NCBI RefSeq assembly: GCF_016702655.1
Contig: NZ_JADJDO010000001.1
Coordinates: forward strand, 310,001-374,000
DNA from: Ideonella sp.
Lineage (GTDB): Bacteria; Pseudomonadota; Gammaproteobacteria; Burkholderiales; Burkholderiaceae_C
Length of the DNA stretch: 64,000 bases
Direction: 5' to 3'
A program made the translations under genes and the position numbers. Positions 55,589 to 64,000 of this stretch are shown here, in pieces. The first letter of the stretch is position 1. Each line of letters starts with the position of its first letter. The notes beneath the pieces were generated by a model that saw only the letters and a program-made list of their open reading frames with translations, was not told where the DNA came from and searched no databases.

Positions 55589-56761
55589 ATGTCCGACATG
55601 AGTCTGGCGCCGCAGGTGCGCGAACGCAGCCGTTCGCAGCTGCCGGTGTCTGCCTACTTCGACCCCGATCTGCTGCGCCGCGAATTGCGCGACATCTTCG
55701 CCCGCCACCCGCGCTACCTCGGCCACGAACTGGCCGTGCCCGAGGTCGGCGACCACCTGGCGCTGGTGCAGGAAGGCGAAGGCCGGGCCCTGGTGCGAAC
55801 GCCGGCCGGGGTCGAGCTGATCTCGAACGTCTGCCGCCATCGCCAGGCGATCATCCTGCGCGGGCGCGGCAATGCCGCGCGCGGCGGCAACATCGTCTGC
55901 CCGCTGCACCGCTGGACCTACGACCTGCACGGCCGCCTCCTCGGCGCGCCGCACTTTGCCGACGACCCCTGCCTGAACCTGCGCAACGACGCGCTGCAGC
56001 GCTGGAGGGGCCTGCTTTTCGACGCCGGCGGCAGCGACATCGCGACCGAGCTCGCCGGCCTCGAGTCGCACCCCCGCTTCGACTTCGCCGGCCACGTGCT
56101 CGATCGGATCCACGTCCACGAGTGCGACTACAACTGGAAGACCTTCATCGAGGTCTATCTGGAGGACTATCACGTCGGCCCCTTCCATCCCGGGCTCGGC
56201 AACTTCGTGACCTGCGACGACCTGCGCTGGCAGCTCGGCACCGACTTCTCGGTGCAGACTGTGGGCCTGGCGTCGGCGCAGGGCCAGGCGTTGGGCAAGG
56301 CCGGTTCGCCGGTCTACCGGCGCTGGCAGGAGGCCGTGCTGCGCTGTCACGGCGGCCACCTGCCGGCGCAAGGCGCGGTCTGGCTGACGAGTTACCCGGG
56401 CCTGATGCTGGAGTGGTACCCGCAGGTCATCGTGGTCTCGCATCTCGTGCCGCGCGGACCGCAGCGCACGACCAACATCGTCGAGTTCTACTACCCGGAA
56501 GAGATCCACGCCTTCGAGCGCGAGTATGTCGAGGCGCAGCAGGCGGCCTACCTCGAGACCTGCGTCGAGGACGACGAGATCGCGCTGCGCATGGACCAGG
56601 GCCGCGCCGCGCTGCTCGCGCGCGGCGACGACGAGTGCGGCCCCTACCAGTCACCGATGGAAGACGGCATGCAGCACTTCCACGAGTGGTACCGGCGCCC
56701 AGCTCGGGGTGCGCCCCCAGGGGGCGCCCAGTCGGCTTGGGAGCGGCCCGGCGCCGACTGA
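55589..56761 (+). CDS. Rieske/aromatic-ring-hydroxylating oxygenase alpha-subunit-like protein
   Basis: A 390-residue protein: a Rieske [2Fe-2S] domain with ISNVCRHRQ and IVCPLHRWTYDLHG, then a mononuclear-iron domain with NWKTFIEVYLEDYHVGPFHPGLG (ligand histidines and nearby acidic residue). Typical of choline/carnitine-monooxygenase-like oxygenases; no reductase is adjacent. The last 20 residues (RRPARGAPPGGAQSAWERPGAD) are low-complexity and come from a palindromic GC-rich stretch, so the gene end may have been altered by a repeat. The stop overlaps the next start. Confidence 0.87.
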   Translation: MSDMSLAPQVRERSRSQLPVSAYFDPDLLRRELRDIFARHPRYLGHELAVPEVGDHLALVQEGEGRALVRTPAGVELISNVCRHRQAIILRGRGNAARGGNIVCPLHRWTYDLHGRLLGAPHFADDPCLNLRNDALQRWRGLLFDAGGSDIATELAGLESHPRFDFAGHVLDRIHVHECDYNWKTFIEVYLEDYHVGPFHPGLGNFVTCDDLRWQLGTDFSVQTVGLASAQGQALGKAGSPVYRRWQEAVLRCHGGHLPAQGAVWLTSYPGLMLEWYPQVIVVSHLVPRGPQRTTNIVEFYYPEEIHAFEREYVEAQQAAYLETCVEDDEIALRMDQGRAALLARGDDECGPYQSPMEDGMQHFHEWYRRPARGAPPGGAQSAWERPGAD

Positions 56762-57684
56762 TGCCCATGGCACGTCCGCGCTGGCTCGACTCGGCGCCGG
56801 TGCTGATGGTGCTCGCGTCGCTGCTGTTCGCGCTGATGGGCCTGTGTGTCAAGCTCGCCTCGGCGCACTACGGTGCGGGCGAGATCGTGCTCTATCGCGG
56901 TGCGGTCGGTGCGCTGCTGATGGCCGGCGTCGCGCTTGCGCGCGGTGGCTCAATGCGTACGCGCGTACCGGCGATGCACTTCTGGCGCAGCCTGACCGGC
57001 GTGTGCGCGCTGTGCCTGTGGTTCTACTCGATCGGCCAGCTCCCGCTCGCGACGGCCGTGACGCTGAACTACATGTCGTCGGTGTGGATGGCGCTGTTCC
57101 TGATCGGCGGCGCGATCGCGCTCGGCGGCGCACGCATCGATGCGCGCCTGGTCTGCACCGTGCTGGTCGGCTTTGCCGGCGTCGCGATGGTGCTGCAACC
57201 GGCCATCGAGCGCGACCAGTTCTGGGGCGGGCTCGCCGGGCTGATGTCGGGCGTGCTGGCGGCGATGGCCTACCTGCAGGTCACGGCCCTCGGCCGCGCC
57301 GGCGAGCCCGAATACCGCGTCGTCTTCTACTTCTCGCTCGGCGGCGTTGCGGCCGGAGCCCTGCTTGCGTCGGTGACCGGCGGCCTGCACGGGCACAGCT
57401 TCGAGGGCATCGCGCTGCTCGGCACGGTCGGGTTGCTGGCAACGACGGCCCAGTGGATGATCACGCGCGCCTATGGCGCGGGCACGACGCTCGTCAACGC
57501 CAGCCTGCAATACACCGGCATCGCCTGGTCGTTCATCTTCGGCGTGCTCTGGTTCGACGACCCGGTGACCTGGCTCGCCCTGGCTGGCATGGTGCTGATC
57601 GCCGGCGCCGGCGTCGCCGCGACGCGGTTGCGCCGGTCTGCGGGGCAGGCGGATGGGGCAAACTCCGCGGTCGTCGAATCCTGA
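56761..57684 (+). CDS. EamA/DMT-family transporter
   Basis: A 307-residue inner-membrane protein with about ten helices in two EamA repeats (LMVLASLLFALMGLCVKLAS at the start; WSFIFGVLWFDDPVTWLALAGMVLIAGAGV at the end). The family exports or imports metabolites; substrate unknown. It starts at 56761 in a TGATG overlap with the Rieske gene, or 2 codons later. Confidence 0.87.
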   Translation: MPMARPRWLDSAPVLMVLASLLFALMGLCVKLASAHYGAGEIVLYRGAVGALLMAGVALARGGSMRTRVPAMHFWRSLTGVCALCLWFYSIGQLPLATAVTLNYMSSVWMALFLIGGAIALGGARIDARLVCTVLVGFAGVAMVLQPAIERDQFWGGLAGLMSGVLAAMAYLQVTALGRAGEPEYRVVFYFSLGGVAAGALLASVTGGLHGHSFEGIALLGTVGLLATTAQWMITRAYGAGTTLVNASLQYTGIAWSFIFGVLWFDDPVTWLALAGMVLIAGAGVAATRLRRSAGQADGANSAVVES

Positions 57685-57705
57685 ACCAGCCCTCGAACCA
57701 CCACC

Positions 57706-58587
57706 ATGAAGCCGCACACGCCTTCTCCACTCGTCGATGCGCAGGCGCTGCGCCAGGCGCTCGGCCGGCCCGGGCTCGTCCTGCTCGATGCGAGCTTCGA
57801 ACTTTCCGACACCTCGGCCGGCGAGCGCGCCTGGGCCGAGGGCCATGTGCCGGGTACGTTGTATGTGCACCTCGACCGCGACCTGTCGGCGCCCAAGCAG
57901 GCACCCGGCGCGGGCTTCACCGGGCGTCACCCGCTGCCCAGGCGGGCCGCCTTTGCGGCCACGGTCGGGCGCTGGGGCATCGCGCCCGGCCGCTGCGTGG
58001 TCGCGATGGACCGCCAGGGCGGCCCCTATGCAGCCAGGCTGTGGTGGATGCTGCACTGGCTGGGCCATCGGCGGGCCTGGGTGCTCGACGGCGGCGTGCA
58101 GGCCTGGGTCGCCGCGGGCGGGCCGCTGACGTCGGAGCCCGCACCGGCGGTTAAGCCGCTGCCGCCCTACCCGTTGCGCCACGGCCGCAGCATGCCCGTC
58201 GTCACGGCACGCGACGTGGCGCGCGACCTCGGCCGCACGTGCCTGCTCGATGCCCGCTCGGGCGAGCGCTTCCGCGGCGAAGTCGAGCCGCTCGACAAGG
58301 TGGCCGGTCACATTCCCGGCGCACTCGACCGCCCGTTCCAGGACAACCTCGACCCCGCCAGCGGTCGCTTCAAGCCACGCGAGCAGCTCGCACGCGAGTA
58401 CCGCGCGCTGCTCGCCGGCGCGGCTGCGGACGGCAGTGTGGCGCACTACTGCGGCTCGGGTGTCACGGCCTGCCACAACCTGCTCGCGATGGCCGCCGCC
58501 GGACTGCCCGGCGGGCGCCTCTACGCGGGCTCGTGGAGCGAATGGTCGGCCGATTCCCTGCGCCCGGTGGCGCTGGGCGGCGGCTGA
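57706..58587 (+). CDS. Two-domain thiosulfate/3-mercaptopyruvate sulfurtransferase
   Basis: A 293-residue rhodanese: an inactive N-terminal domain (LVLLDASFELS ... GHVPGTLYVHLD) and an active C-terminal one with the cysteine loop YCGSGVTACHN. CGSGVTA is characteristic of mercaptopyruvate or thiosulfate sulfurtransferases of the SseA group. Probably cytoplasmic since no signal peptide is present. It follows the transporter by 21 bp. Confidence 0.9.
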   Translation: MKPHTPSPLVDAQALRQALGRPGLVLLDASFELSDTSAGERAWAEGHVPGTLYVHLDRDLSAPKQAPGAGFTGRHPLPRRAAFAATVGRWGIAPGRCVVAMDRQGGPYAARLWWMLHWLGHRRAWVLDGGVQAWVAAGGPLTSEPAPAVKPLPPYPLRHGRSMPVVTARDVARDLGRTCLLDARSGERFRGEVEPLDKVAGHIPGALDRPFQDNLDPASGRFKPREQLAREYRALLAGAAADGSVAHYCGSGVTACHNLLAMAAAGLPGGRLYAGSWSEWSADSLRPVALGGG

Positions 58588-58689
58588 GCATGGCACGATA
58601 GTGCCTTGATCGGAGTCAACCCGATCGCGCCATGAGGGCGCACCATTGCGAATTGCCTCGAATCCAGTTTCTTACCGAAGGAGTACGCC

Positions 58690-59124
58690 ATGTACAAGCG
58701 AATTCTCGTTCCGACCGATGGTTCGGACCTCACGAAGAAGGCCGTCGACACAGCCATCGGCCTGGCCAAGGCGCTCGGCGCGACGCTCTACACGATGAGC
58801 GTGAAGGAGCCGTTCCCCTACAGCGCGATCTCCGAGATGCAACCGGTGCCGCCGCAGGAGTTCTTCGATGCGCAGGAGCGCATCGCGGCCGAGCGCGTCG
58901 AGGCGGTGCGCGCAAGCTGCGTTGCCGCCGGGCAGGCTTGCGAGACCCACACCGTCGAGGCGGTTCACCCGTGGGAAGCGATCATCGAGCACGCAAAAGA
59001 CAAGGGTTGCGACCTGATCGTGATGTCGTCGCACGGCCGCAGGGGCGTCACCGCGCTGCTGCTCGGCAGCGAGACGCAGAAGGTGCTCACGCACACCGCC
59101 ATCCCGGTGCTCGTCGTGCGCTGA
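58690..59124 (+). CDS. Universal stress protein (UspA family)
   Basis: A 144-residue single UspA domain: MYKRILVPTDGSDLTKKAV at the N-terminus and VMSSHGRRGVTALLLGSETQKVL near the end, the nucleotide-binding pattern of the ATP-binding subgroup (first glycine replaced by serine). GAAGGAG precedes the start by 6 bp. Confidence 0.92.
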   Translation: MYKRILVPTDGSDLTKKAVDTAIGLAKALGATLYTMSVKEPFPYSAISEMQPVPPQEFFDAQERIAAERVEAVRASCVAAGQACETHTVEAVHPWEAIIEHAKDKGCDLIVMSSHGRRGVTALLLGSETQKVLTHTAIPVLVVR

Positions 59125-59156
59125 GTTCGCGCCCGCGACACGCGGGTTACGCTCAG
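59121..59156. terminator. Small hairpin between convergent uspA and ZIP genes
   Basis: CCCGCG-aca-CGCGGG (59132-59146) is enclosed by an outer CTGAG/CTCAG pair, overlapping both gene ends. No T-run, so a terminator role is inferred from position. Confidence 0.35.
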
Positions 59157-59923
59157 TGGGCCAGGCCGACGACCGCGACCACGATGCCCATGCCTGCCGC
59201 CAGCCAGGCCAGTTGCGCGGCGGTGTCCTTGAGCGGCATGCGCTGCTGTAGCTGCGGTATCAGGTCGGCCACGGCGACGTAGATGAAGCTGCTCGCCGCA
59301 ACGACGAGCAGGTAGGGGAACAGGTCTTCCCACGGCCCGACGACGAAATAGCCGAGCACGCCGCCGGCCACTGCCGCCAGCCCCGACAGGGCGTTGTAGA
59401 GCAAGGCCTTGGCGCGCGAGAAGCCGGCGTTGAGCAGCACGATGTAGTCGCCCACCTCCTGCGGCACTTCGTGCGCGACGATGGCCAGCGCCGTGACGAC
59501 CCCGAGCCGCGTGTCGGTCAGGAAGGCGGCGGCGATGATCACGCCGTCGCAGAAGTTGTGGATGCTGTCGCCCATCAGCACGCTCCAGCCGCCCTGCCCC
59601 GCCTGTTGCTCGTCGAAGTGGTGATCGTGGTGATGCCCGTCGCCCTCGTGATGGTGGGTGTGGCGGTAGAGCTCGGCCTTCTCGAGCAGGAAGAAGAACA
59701 GCAGCCCGCCGAGCAGTGTCGCGAACAGGCGGTGCGGATCGGTCGCACCCTCGAAGGCCTCGGGCAGCATGTTGAGCAGCGCCGTCGCGAGCAGCACGCC
59801 AGCCGACAGGCTGACCAGGTTCTTGACCAGGCGTGCCAGCATGGCCAGCGTCAGGCTGGCCGCGACCAGCACCGAGACCGCGCCGCCGACCAGCGTCGCC
59901 ACGACGATGTAGGCGAGCGTCAT
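59153..59923 (-). CDS. ZIP-family metal transporter
   Basis: A 256-residue membrane protein with about eight helices, a histidine-rich loop (HTHHHEGDGHHHDHH near residue 90) and the two metal-binding helix motifs DSIHNFCDGVIIAAAF and AHEVPQEVGDYIVL. Such carriers import zinc, iron or manganese. No metal-responsive operator was recognised. Confidence 0.9.
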   Translation of the reverse strand: MTLAYIVVATLVGGAVSVLVAASLTLAMLARLVKNLVSLSAGVLLATALLNMLPEAFEGATDPHRLFATLLGGLLFFFLLEKAELYRHTHHHEGDGHHHDHHFDEQQAGQGGWSVLMGDSIHNFCDGVIIAAAFLTDTRLGVVTALAIVAHEVPQEVGDYIVLLNAGFSRAKALLYNALSGLAAVAGGVLGYFVVGPWEDLFPYLLVVAASSFIYVAVADLIPQLQQRMPLKDTAAQLAWLAAGMGIVVAVVGLAH

Positions 59924-59941
59924 CGGCGCGCCGCGCGGCGC

Positions 59942-60817
59942 TCAGGCAACGCCATGATCCGCGAACCAGGCGAGGCAGCGCTTCCAGCCGTCTTCGGCGG
60001 CCTGCTTGCGGTAGTTGGGGCGGTAGTCGGCGTGGAAGGCATGCGGCGTGTCGGGATAGACGACGATCTCGGAGCGCCTTGCCGCGGCACTGCCCGCGCT
60101 CAGCGCCACTTTCATCTTATCAACCGTGTCAACCGGGATGCCCTCGTCGGCCGCGCCGTACAGACCGAGCACCGGGCACTCGAGCTGCGCGGCGATGTCG
60201 ACCGGATGTCTGGGCTGCAAGGGCGTGGTCGCGCCGGCGAGGCGGCCGTACCAGGCCACGCCGGCCTTCACGGCCCGACTGTGCGCTGCGTAGAGCCAGG
60301 TGATGCGCCCGCCCCAGCAGAAGCCCGTGATGCCAAGGCGCTTCAGGTCGCCGCCGTTGGCACCGGCCCAGGCGACGCAGGCGTCGAGATCGCTCAACAC
60401 CTGCGCGTCGGGCGCCTTGGCGACCACCTCCTCGAACAGCTTCGGAATCTCGGTATAGCTCTTGGCGTCGCCGTGGCGCGCAAACAGCTCGGGCGCGATC
60501 GCAAGGTAGCCACGGTGCGCGAGGCGGCGCGCGACATCGGCGATGTGCGCATGCACGCCGAAGATTTCCGACACCACGAGCACCACCGGCAGCCCGGACC
60601 CGCCGGCAGGCAGGGCGCGGTAGACCGGCATCGCGAAGCCGCCCGACGCGATCGTGACCGCCCCTGCGCTCAGGCCCTGCACCGGCGTGCTGATCGTCAT
60701 TGCGCCCGCCGGCTGCACGGCAGCGGCAAGGCTCGCTCCGACGGTGGTCGCGATGAAGCTGCGGCGGTCCAGCGCCTGGCCGGGCGGGCGAGGCAGTTCG
60801 AGTGCGGTTTCGGGCAT
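59942..60817 (-). CDS. Dienelactone hydrolase-family protein, exported
   Basis: A 291-residue alpha/beta hydrolase. The N-terminus has a twin-arginine-like segment (DRRSFIATTVGASLAAAVQPAGA), so export by Tat is likely. The core has VSEIFGVHAHIADVARRLAHRGYLAIAPELF, nucleophile GFCWGG (cysteine) and a terminal histidine in YPDTPHAFHADYRP, matching the Cys-Asp-His triad. The substrate is not predictable. The start is the ATG at 60817. Confidence 0.87.
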   Translation of the reverse strand: MPETALELPRPPGQALDRRSFIATTVGASLAAAVQPAGAMTISTPVQGLSAGAVTIASGGFAMPVYRALPAGGSGLPVVLVVSEIFGVHAHIADVARRLAHRGYLAIAPELFARHGDAKSYTEIPKLFEEVVAKAPDAQVLSDLDACVAWAGANGGDLKRLGITGFCWGGRITWLYAAHSRAVKAGVAWYGRLAGATTPLQPRHPVDIAAQLECPVLGLYGAADEGIPVDTVDKMKVALSAGSAAARRSEIVVYPDTPHAFHADYRPNYRKQAAEDGWKRCLAWFADHGVA

Positions 60818-60898
60818 GGTGGCGCCTTCGGTCGGGTGGAGTGCGGATTCTAGGAACGCCGCCGTTGCGCCCCGGCGCGCGCCGCGAATGCCCCGACA

Positions 60899-62464
60899 AT
60901 GACGCCGATGGACCCGATGCTTCCGAGGCCTCTTGCGCGCGCTCAGGCGCCGCGCTGGCCGCACCACCTGGCCGCGATCGACATGGGCTCGAACAGCTTT
61001 CGGCTCGAGATCGGCGAAGTCGTCGCCGACGGCTACCGGCGCATCCACTACCTGAAGGAGACCGTGCGCCTGGGCGCCGGCCTCGACGCCGCCGGCATGC
61101 TGACCGAAGAGGCGGCGCGGCGCGGCCTGGCCTGCCTGGCCGGCTTCGCGCAGCGCCTGGCCGGCTACAGCGCGCAGCAGGTGCGTGCCGTGGCGACGCA
61201 GACGCTGCGCGAGGCGCGCAACCGCGATGCCTTTCTCGCGCGCGCGCAAGACGTGCTCGGCTACCCCATCGAGGTCATCTCCGGCCGCGAAGAGGCGCGC
61301 CTGATCTTCTCGGGCGTTGCCCGCCTGCAACCCTCGCCGGTGCCGCGGCTGGTGATCGACATCGGCGGGCGCTCGACCGAGATGATCATCGGCAGCGCGC
61401 GCCGGCCGCTGCGCGCCGAGTCGTTCCAGGTCGGCAGCGTGAGCCTGTCGATGCGCTTCTTTGCCGACGGGCGGCTGACCGAGAGCGCATTTCGCCAGGC
61501 GCAGATCGCCGCCGGCGCCGAGCTCGAAGAGGCGCTGATCCCGTTTGCGCGCCGCCACTGGCAGGAGGCGCTCGGCGCCAGCGGCACGGTCGGCGCGGTC
61601 TCGCAACTGCTGCAGGCGAGCGGCAAGACCGACGGCACGATCACCCCTGGGGGTCTGCGCTGGTGCATCGCGCGCTGCCTGCGCGCCGGGCACATCGACC
61701 GGCTCGACCTGCCCGGCCTGCGCGACGACCGGCGCCAGGTCATCGCCGGCGGGTTGTGCCTGCTGTACACGCTTGCAACGCATTTCGGCATCGACGCGCT
61801 CGCACCCGCCAACGGCGCGCTGCGCCAGGGCGTGATCTTCGACCTCGCCGAGCGCCGCGTCGCCGCGCAGGACCCGGCCGAGGCGCACGACATGCGCGAC
61901 GCCTCGGTGCGCGAACTGCAGCGCCGCTTCATGGTCGATGTGCAGCAGGCCGATGGCGTGGCGAACGTGGCCGACGCCTTCTACGCCAGCGTGCAGCCGC
62001 GGGCCGAGGGCGGGCCGGCGGGCGAGTTGCGGCGCGAGCTGCTCTGGGCGGCCGCGCTGCACGAGACCGGGATGATGGTCTCGCACCACGACCATCATCG
62101 CCACAGCGCCTACCTGCTCGCGCACGTGGACGCGGCCGGCTTCTCGCAGTCGCAGCAGCGCCGCCTGGCCGACCTCGTGCTCGCCCAGCGCGGCAGCCTG
62201 CGCAAGATCGAGCCGGCACTCGCCCTGCCGACCTTCACCTGGCAGGCGCTGTGCCTGCGCCTGGCGATCATCAAGTGCCACGCGCGGCGGGCGGTCGACC
62301 CGCGCGCGCTGCAATTGCGGCGCGATGGCGATCAGGCGCTGATCGTGCACGCCCCCGGTTGGGCCGAGCGCAACCCGCGCACGCTGTACCTGCTCAAGGA
62401 AGAGGCGGCGCACTGGGAGCGCAGCGGGCCGTTGCGGCTGCGCATTGCGCCGGCCACCACCTGA
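60899..62464 (+). CDS. ppx: Exopolyphosphatase / pppGpp phosphohydrolase
   Basis: A 521-residue Ppx/GppA protein of the actin-like ATPase fold: AAIDMGSNSFRLEI, VIDIGGRSTEMIIG, GTVGAVSQL, then a C-terminal HD-like helical domain (LLWAAALHETGMMVSHHDHHRHSAYLL). It degrades polyphosphate and can hydrolyse pppGpp. No ppk gene is adjacent. An ATG 4 codons or more downstream is possible as start. Confidence 0.92.
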   Translation: MTPMDPMLPRPLARAQAPRWPHHLAAIDMGSNSFRLEIGEVVADGYRRIHYLKETVRLGAGLDAAGMLTEEAARRGLACLAGFAQRLAGYSAQQVRAVATQTLREARNRDAFLARAQDVLGYPIEVISGREEARLIFSGVARLQPSPVPRLVIDIGGRSTEMIIGSARRPLRAESFQVGSVSLSMRFFADGRLTESAFRQAQIAAGAELEEALIPFARRHWQEALGASGTVGAVSQLLQASGKTDGTITPGGLRWCIARCLRAGHIDRLDLPGLRDDRRQVIAGGLCLLYTLATHFGIDALAPANGALRQGVIFDLAERRVAAQDPAEAHDMRDASVRELQRRFMVDVQQADGVANVADAFYASVQPRAEGGPAGELRRELLWAAALHETGMMVSHHDHHRHSAYLLAHVDAAGFSQSQQRRLADLVLAQRGSLRKIEPALALPTFTWQALCLRLAIIKCHARRAVDPRALQLRRDGDQALIVHAPGWAERNPRTLYLLKEEAAHWERSGPLRLRIAPATT

Positions 62465-63045
62465 TACCCAGTTGCGTTTAATCGCATCAATGTGGCAGTT
62501 GCCTCCGTACTCCAAGTGGATCGATTCGTCCACCGGCCTTGCTGCATCTCGGCAATTGCATTTCACCGCTGGCGCGAGGTCGAGGGCGCCGGGGGACCGG
62601 CTGCCTCCGTGTCCCCCGCCGCCTGCCGGCAGGCCGCCAGGCGGCTCCTCCTTAACCTGCGGCATCCGGTCCCCCGGCGCCCCCGACCCGGTCGCCGCGG
62701 TGCCCTGCGCAATCTGCGCGAGCGCCGGGCGCCTCGGCGGTGCAACGAGCGGCAGGGTGGGCTGGCGGGTTCTGCGCAGGTAAAGGAGGAGACGCCAGCC
62801 CCGGGGCTGGCGGCGGGGGAGAGAGCCCGGACACGAACAGTCCTGAGGACTGTTCGTGCCTGGCGAGCGCATGGGGCTCTGCCCCATGCACGGAGCAGAA
62901 CCCGCCAGCCCGCCCTGACGCTCTCGTACTGTCCTGCGCAGGCAAGCCTTCGGGCGGTGCATCCAATGCCACTTGGAGCCCGAACTCGATAGCCAGTCTT
63001 GTACGATTGGATGCGCACTTGTAAGGGAGGGCCGCAGCCCCCTCG
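62465..63045. repeat. Palindrome-rich spacer between ppx and an AhpD-like gene
   Basis: 580 bp without a gene, packed with inverted repeats: 62586-62600 with 62666-62680 (15 bp perfect), 62759-62775 with 62895-62911 (17 bp perfect, 23 bp with one mismatch), a 20-bp palindrome at 62793-62812, a 27-bp dyad at 62832-62858 (CACGAACAGTCC-tga-mirror) and CATGGGGC-tct-GCCCCATG at 62870-62888, the last three nested within the 17-bp pair. It looks like a mosaic of non-coding repeat elements. Confidence 0.75.
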
Positions 63046-63636
63046 CTACGCGTGCTTGCCGAGGTCGAAGCCGCGACTGCCGGCAGCCTGTGTGGCGACG
63101 GCCATCGGCGCCGCCTCGAGCGTCGTAGCCAGGCTGTCGTTCCAGCGGTTCAGGAATCCGAACATCGCGACCACGCCCAGGATCTCGACGATCTGGTTGT
63201 CGCTCCAGTGCGCGCGCAGCCGCGCGAAGAGCTCGTCGGTGACGGCATTCGGTTGCGCCGCGGCGGCGAGCGCGAAGTCGAGCGCCACGCGCTCGCGCTC
63301 GTCGTAGAGCGGGCTCGACGCGTATTCCCACACCGCGGCGAGCTTGTCCGCCTCGACGCCGAAATTGGCCGCGCCGAGCAGCGTGTGCGCCTGGCAGTAC
63401 AGGCAGCCCGCGGCCTTGCTCGCGACATGCCCGATCAGGCGCCGAAAGCCGAGGTCGACCTCGCCTTCGGGATCCATGACGGCCGCGTTGAGCTGCGCCA
63501 GCGCCTGCACCAGCCCGGGCTTGCGCTGCATCGTCAGCACGCTGTTGGGCGTGAAGCCGAGCGTGCCGAGGAAGAAGTCGAAGTGCGGTGCGAGCGCGGG
63601 CGTGGCGCTGGCGGGCAGAGGCTCGAGGCGCGGCAT
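63046..63636 (-). CDS. AhpD-like carboxymuconolactone decarboxylase-family protein
   Basis: A 196-residue all-helical protein with the redox motif GCLYCQAHT (CxxC plus histidine) typical of AhpD-type peroxidase partners, and LDFALAAAAQPNAVTDELFARLRAHWSDNQIVEILGVVAMFGFLNRWND of the CMD family. A role in peroxide defence is inferred from the motif. Confidence 0.88.
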   Translation of the reverse strand: MPRLEPLPASATPALAPHFDFFLGTLGFTPNSVLTMQRKPGLVQALAQLNAAVMDPEGEVDLGFRRLIGHVASKAAGCLYCQAHTLLGAANFGVEADKLAAVWEYASSPLYDERERVALDFALAAAAQPNAVTDELFARLRAHWSDNQIVEILGVVAMFGFLNRWNDSLATTLEAAPMAVATQAAGSRGFDLGKHA

Positions 63637-63702
63637 GACGGAGGGTCCTTTGCGGTTCGCTTGTCAGCTCTTGCCGGAGTTCTGCACCGCCTGCAGCGCG
63701 AC

Positions 63703-64000
63703 CTACACCAGACCCTCGCGCTCGCGACGCTCGAGCCACCAGACGGCGCCCTTCTTCACCGGCCAGGCCTGGTCGGCGCCGCACAGCAGCCGCGCCGCGA
63801 CGATGCCCAGCGTCGGCTGGTGGCCGACGACGAGCACGGTGTCGCTGAGCTCGGGCCAGCCGACCGCGGCGAGCAGGTCGTCGGCGCTGCGCCCGGGCGC
63901 AAGCGCGGCCACGGTCTTGAAGCGGCGGCCGAGCGGCCCTGCCGTCTGCTGCGCGCGCGCCGCCGGGCTGACGAGGATGCGCGCACTGGCCGGCATGCGC
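63703..64000 (-). CDS. sixA: Phosphohistidine phosphatase SixA (partial, possible early stop)
   Basis: The C-terminal part of a histidine-phosphatase protein running off the window edge: ARILVSPAARAQQTAGPL, LSDTVLVVGHQPTLGIVAARLL (catalytic histidine in GHQP) and VWWLERREREG. The RHG/RHA N-terminus is outside the window. The frame ends at a TAG at 63703-63705 but continues VALQAVQNSGKS to a TGA, resembling the usual SixA tail QVxLRAVQ, so a CAG to TAG change is possible. Confidence 0.8.
   Translation of the reverse strand, partial: RMPASARILVSPAARAQQTAGPLGRRFKTVAALAPGRSADDLLAAVGWPELSDTVLVVGHQPTLGIVAARLLCGADQAWPVKKGAVWWLERREREGLV

Noticed and set aside
59942..63784. A single 1280-codon minus-strand frame
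   Set aside because: Only its last 291 codons are a real protein (dienelactone hydrolase). The rest lies opposite ppx and across the palindromic spacer.

Overview
The window is about 70% GC, densely coded and typical of a betaproteobacterial chromosome. Gene order and families point to Burkholderiales, probably near Rubrivivax, Leptothrix or Methylibium. The evidence is a full isc operon, zapA-6S RNA-EVE synteny, polyhydroxyalkanoate genes and a rpsU-yqeY block. The genus is inferred, not shown. No tRNA, rRNA, CRISPR array, prophage or autonomous transposon was seen.

Layout: 0-2.5 kb is the 3' part of an RTX-type calcium-binding repeat protein carrying a one-base frameshift. 2.5-8 kb is the iron-sulfur assembly operon fdx-hscA-hscB-iscA-iscU-iscS-iscR (minus strand), read from a promoter flanked by two IscR-like sites. 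8-11.6 kb is an Mla-type lipid ABC transporter with an auxiliary lipoprotein. 11.6-16.6 kb holds uvrB, an intracellular PHA depolymerase, an RnfB-like ferredoxin and nth. 16.6-17.5 kb is a frameshifted BtuF-like binding protein. 17.6-20.3 kb holds a short-chain dehydrogenase and class I phaC behind a palindrome that could bind PhaR. 20.4-23.6 kb holds a DUF2855 protein and a PhoX-type phosphatase.

23.6-29.5 kb is a region of gene decay and storage-lipid genes: a broken FG-GAP lipoprotein gene, a relic of a BtuD C-terminus, an intact wax ester synthase/DGAT overlapping an oleate-hydratase-like flavoprotein, and a second wax ester synthase gene. That second gene is split by a 262-bp MITE-like palindromic element and also carries a nonsense codon. 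A glycogen phosphorylase follows. 32.5-36.4 kb is a cobalamin uptake cluster (btuB-btuC-btuD type) under a cobalamin riboswitch. 36.5-37.7 kb is a ZapB-like gene, zapA, 6S RNA and an EVE-domain gene.

37.9-42 kb is an unusual four-gene block: a membrane methyltransferase, two paralogous exported alpha/beta hydrolases and, between them, a condensation-type acyltransferase. 42-46.5 kb encodes the two large subunits of an NAD-type formate dehydrogenase. 46.6-51.4 kb holds a TauE-like permease, a PAS-GGDEF protein with a degenerate signature, a BaiN-type flavoprotein, rpsU, yqeY and a DUF442 protein. 51.5-55.4 kb carries folE2-dxs-ispA-xseB (minus strand). 55.6-64 kb holds a Rieske oxygenase, an EamA transporter, a sulfurtransferase, UspA, a ZIP transporter, a dienelactone hydrolase, Ppx/GppA, a palindrome-rich spacer, an AhpD-like protein and the 3' part of sixA.

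Themes are carbon and energy storage (PHA synthesis and degradation, neutral lipid, glycogen, polyphosphate), Fe-S and cobalamin supply for redox enzymes, and a family of short GAGGYTGAGAGGC palindromic repeats that in two places coincide with gene stop codons and in one place has disrupted a gene.
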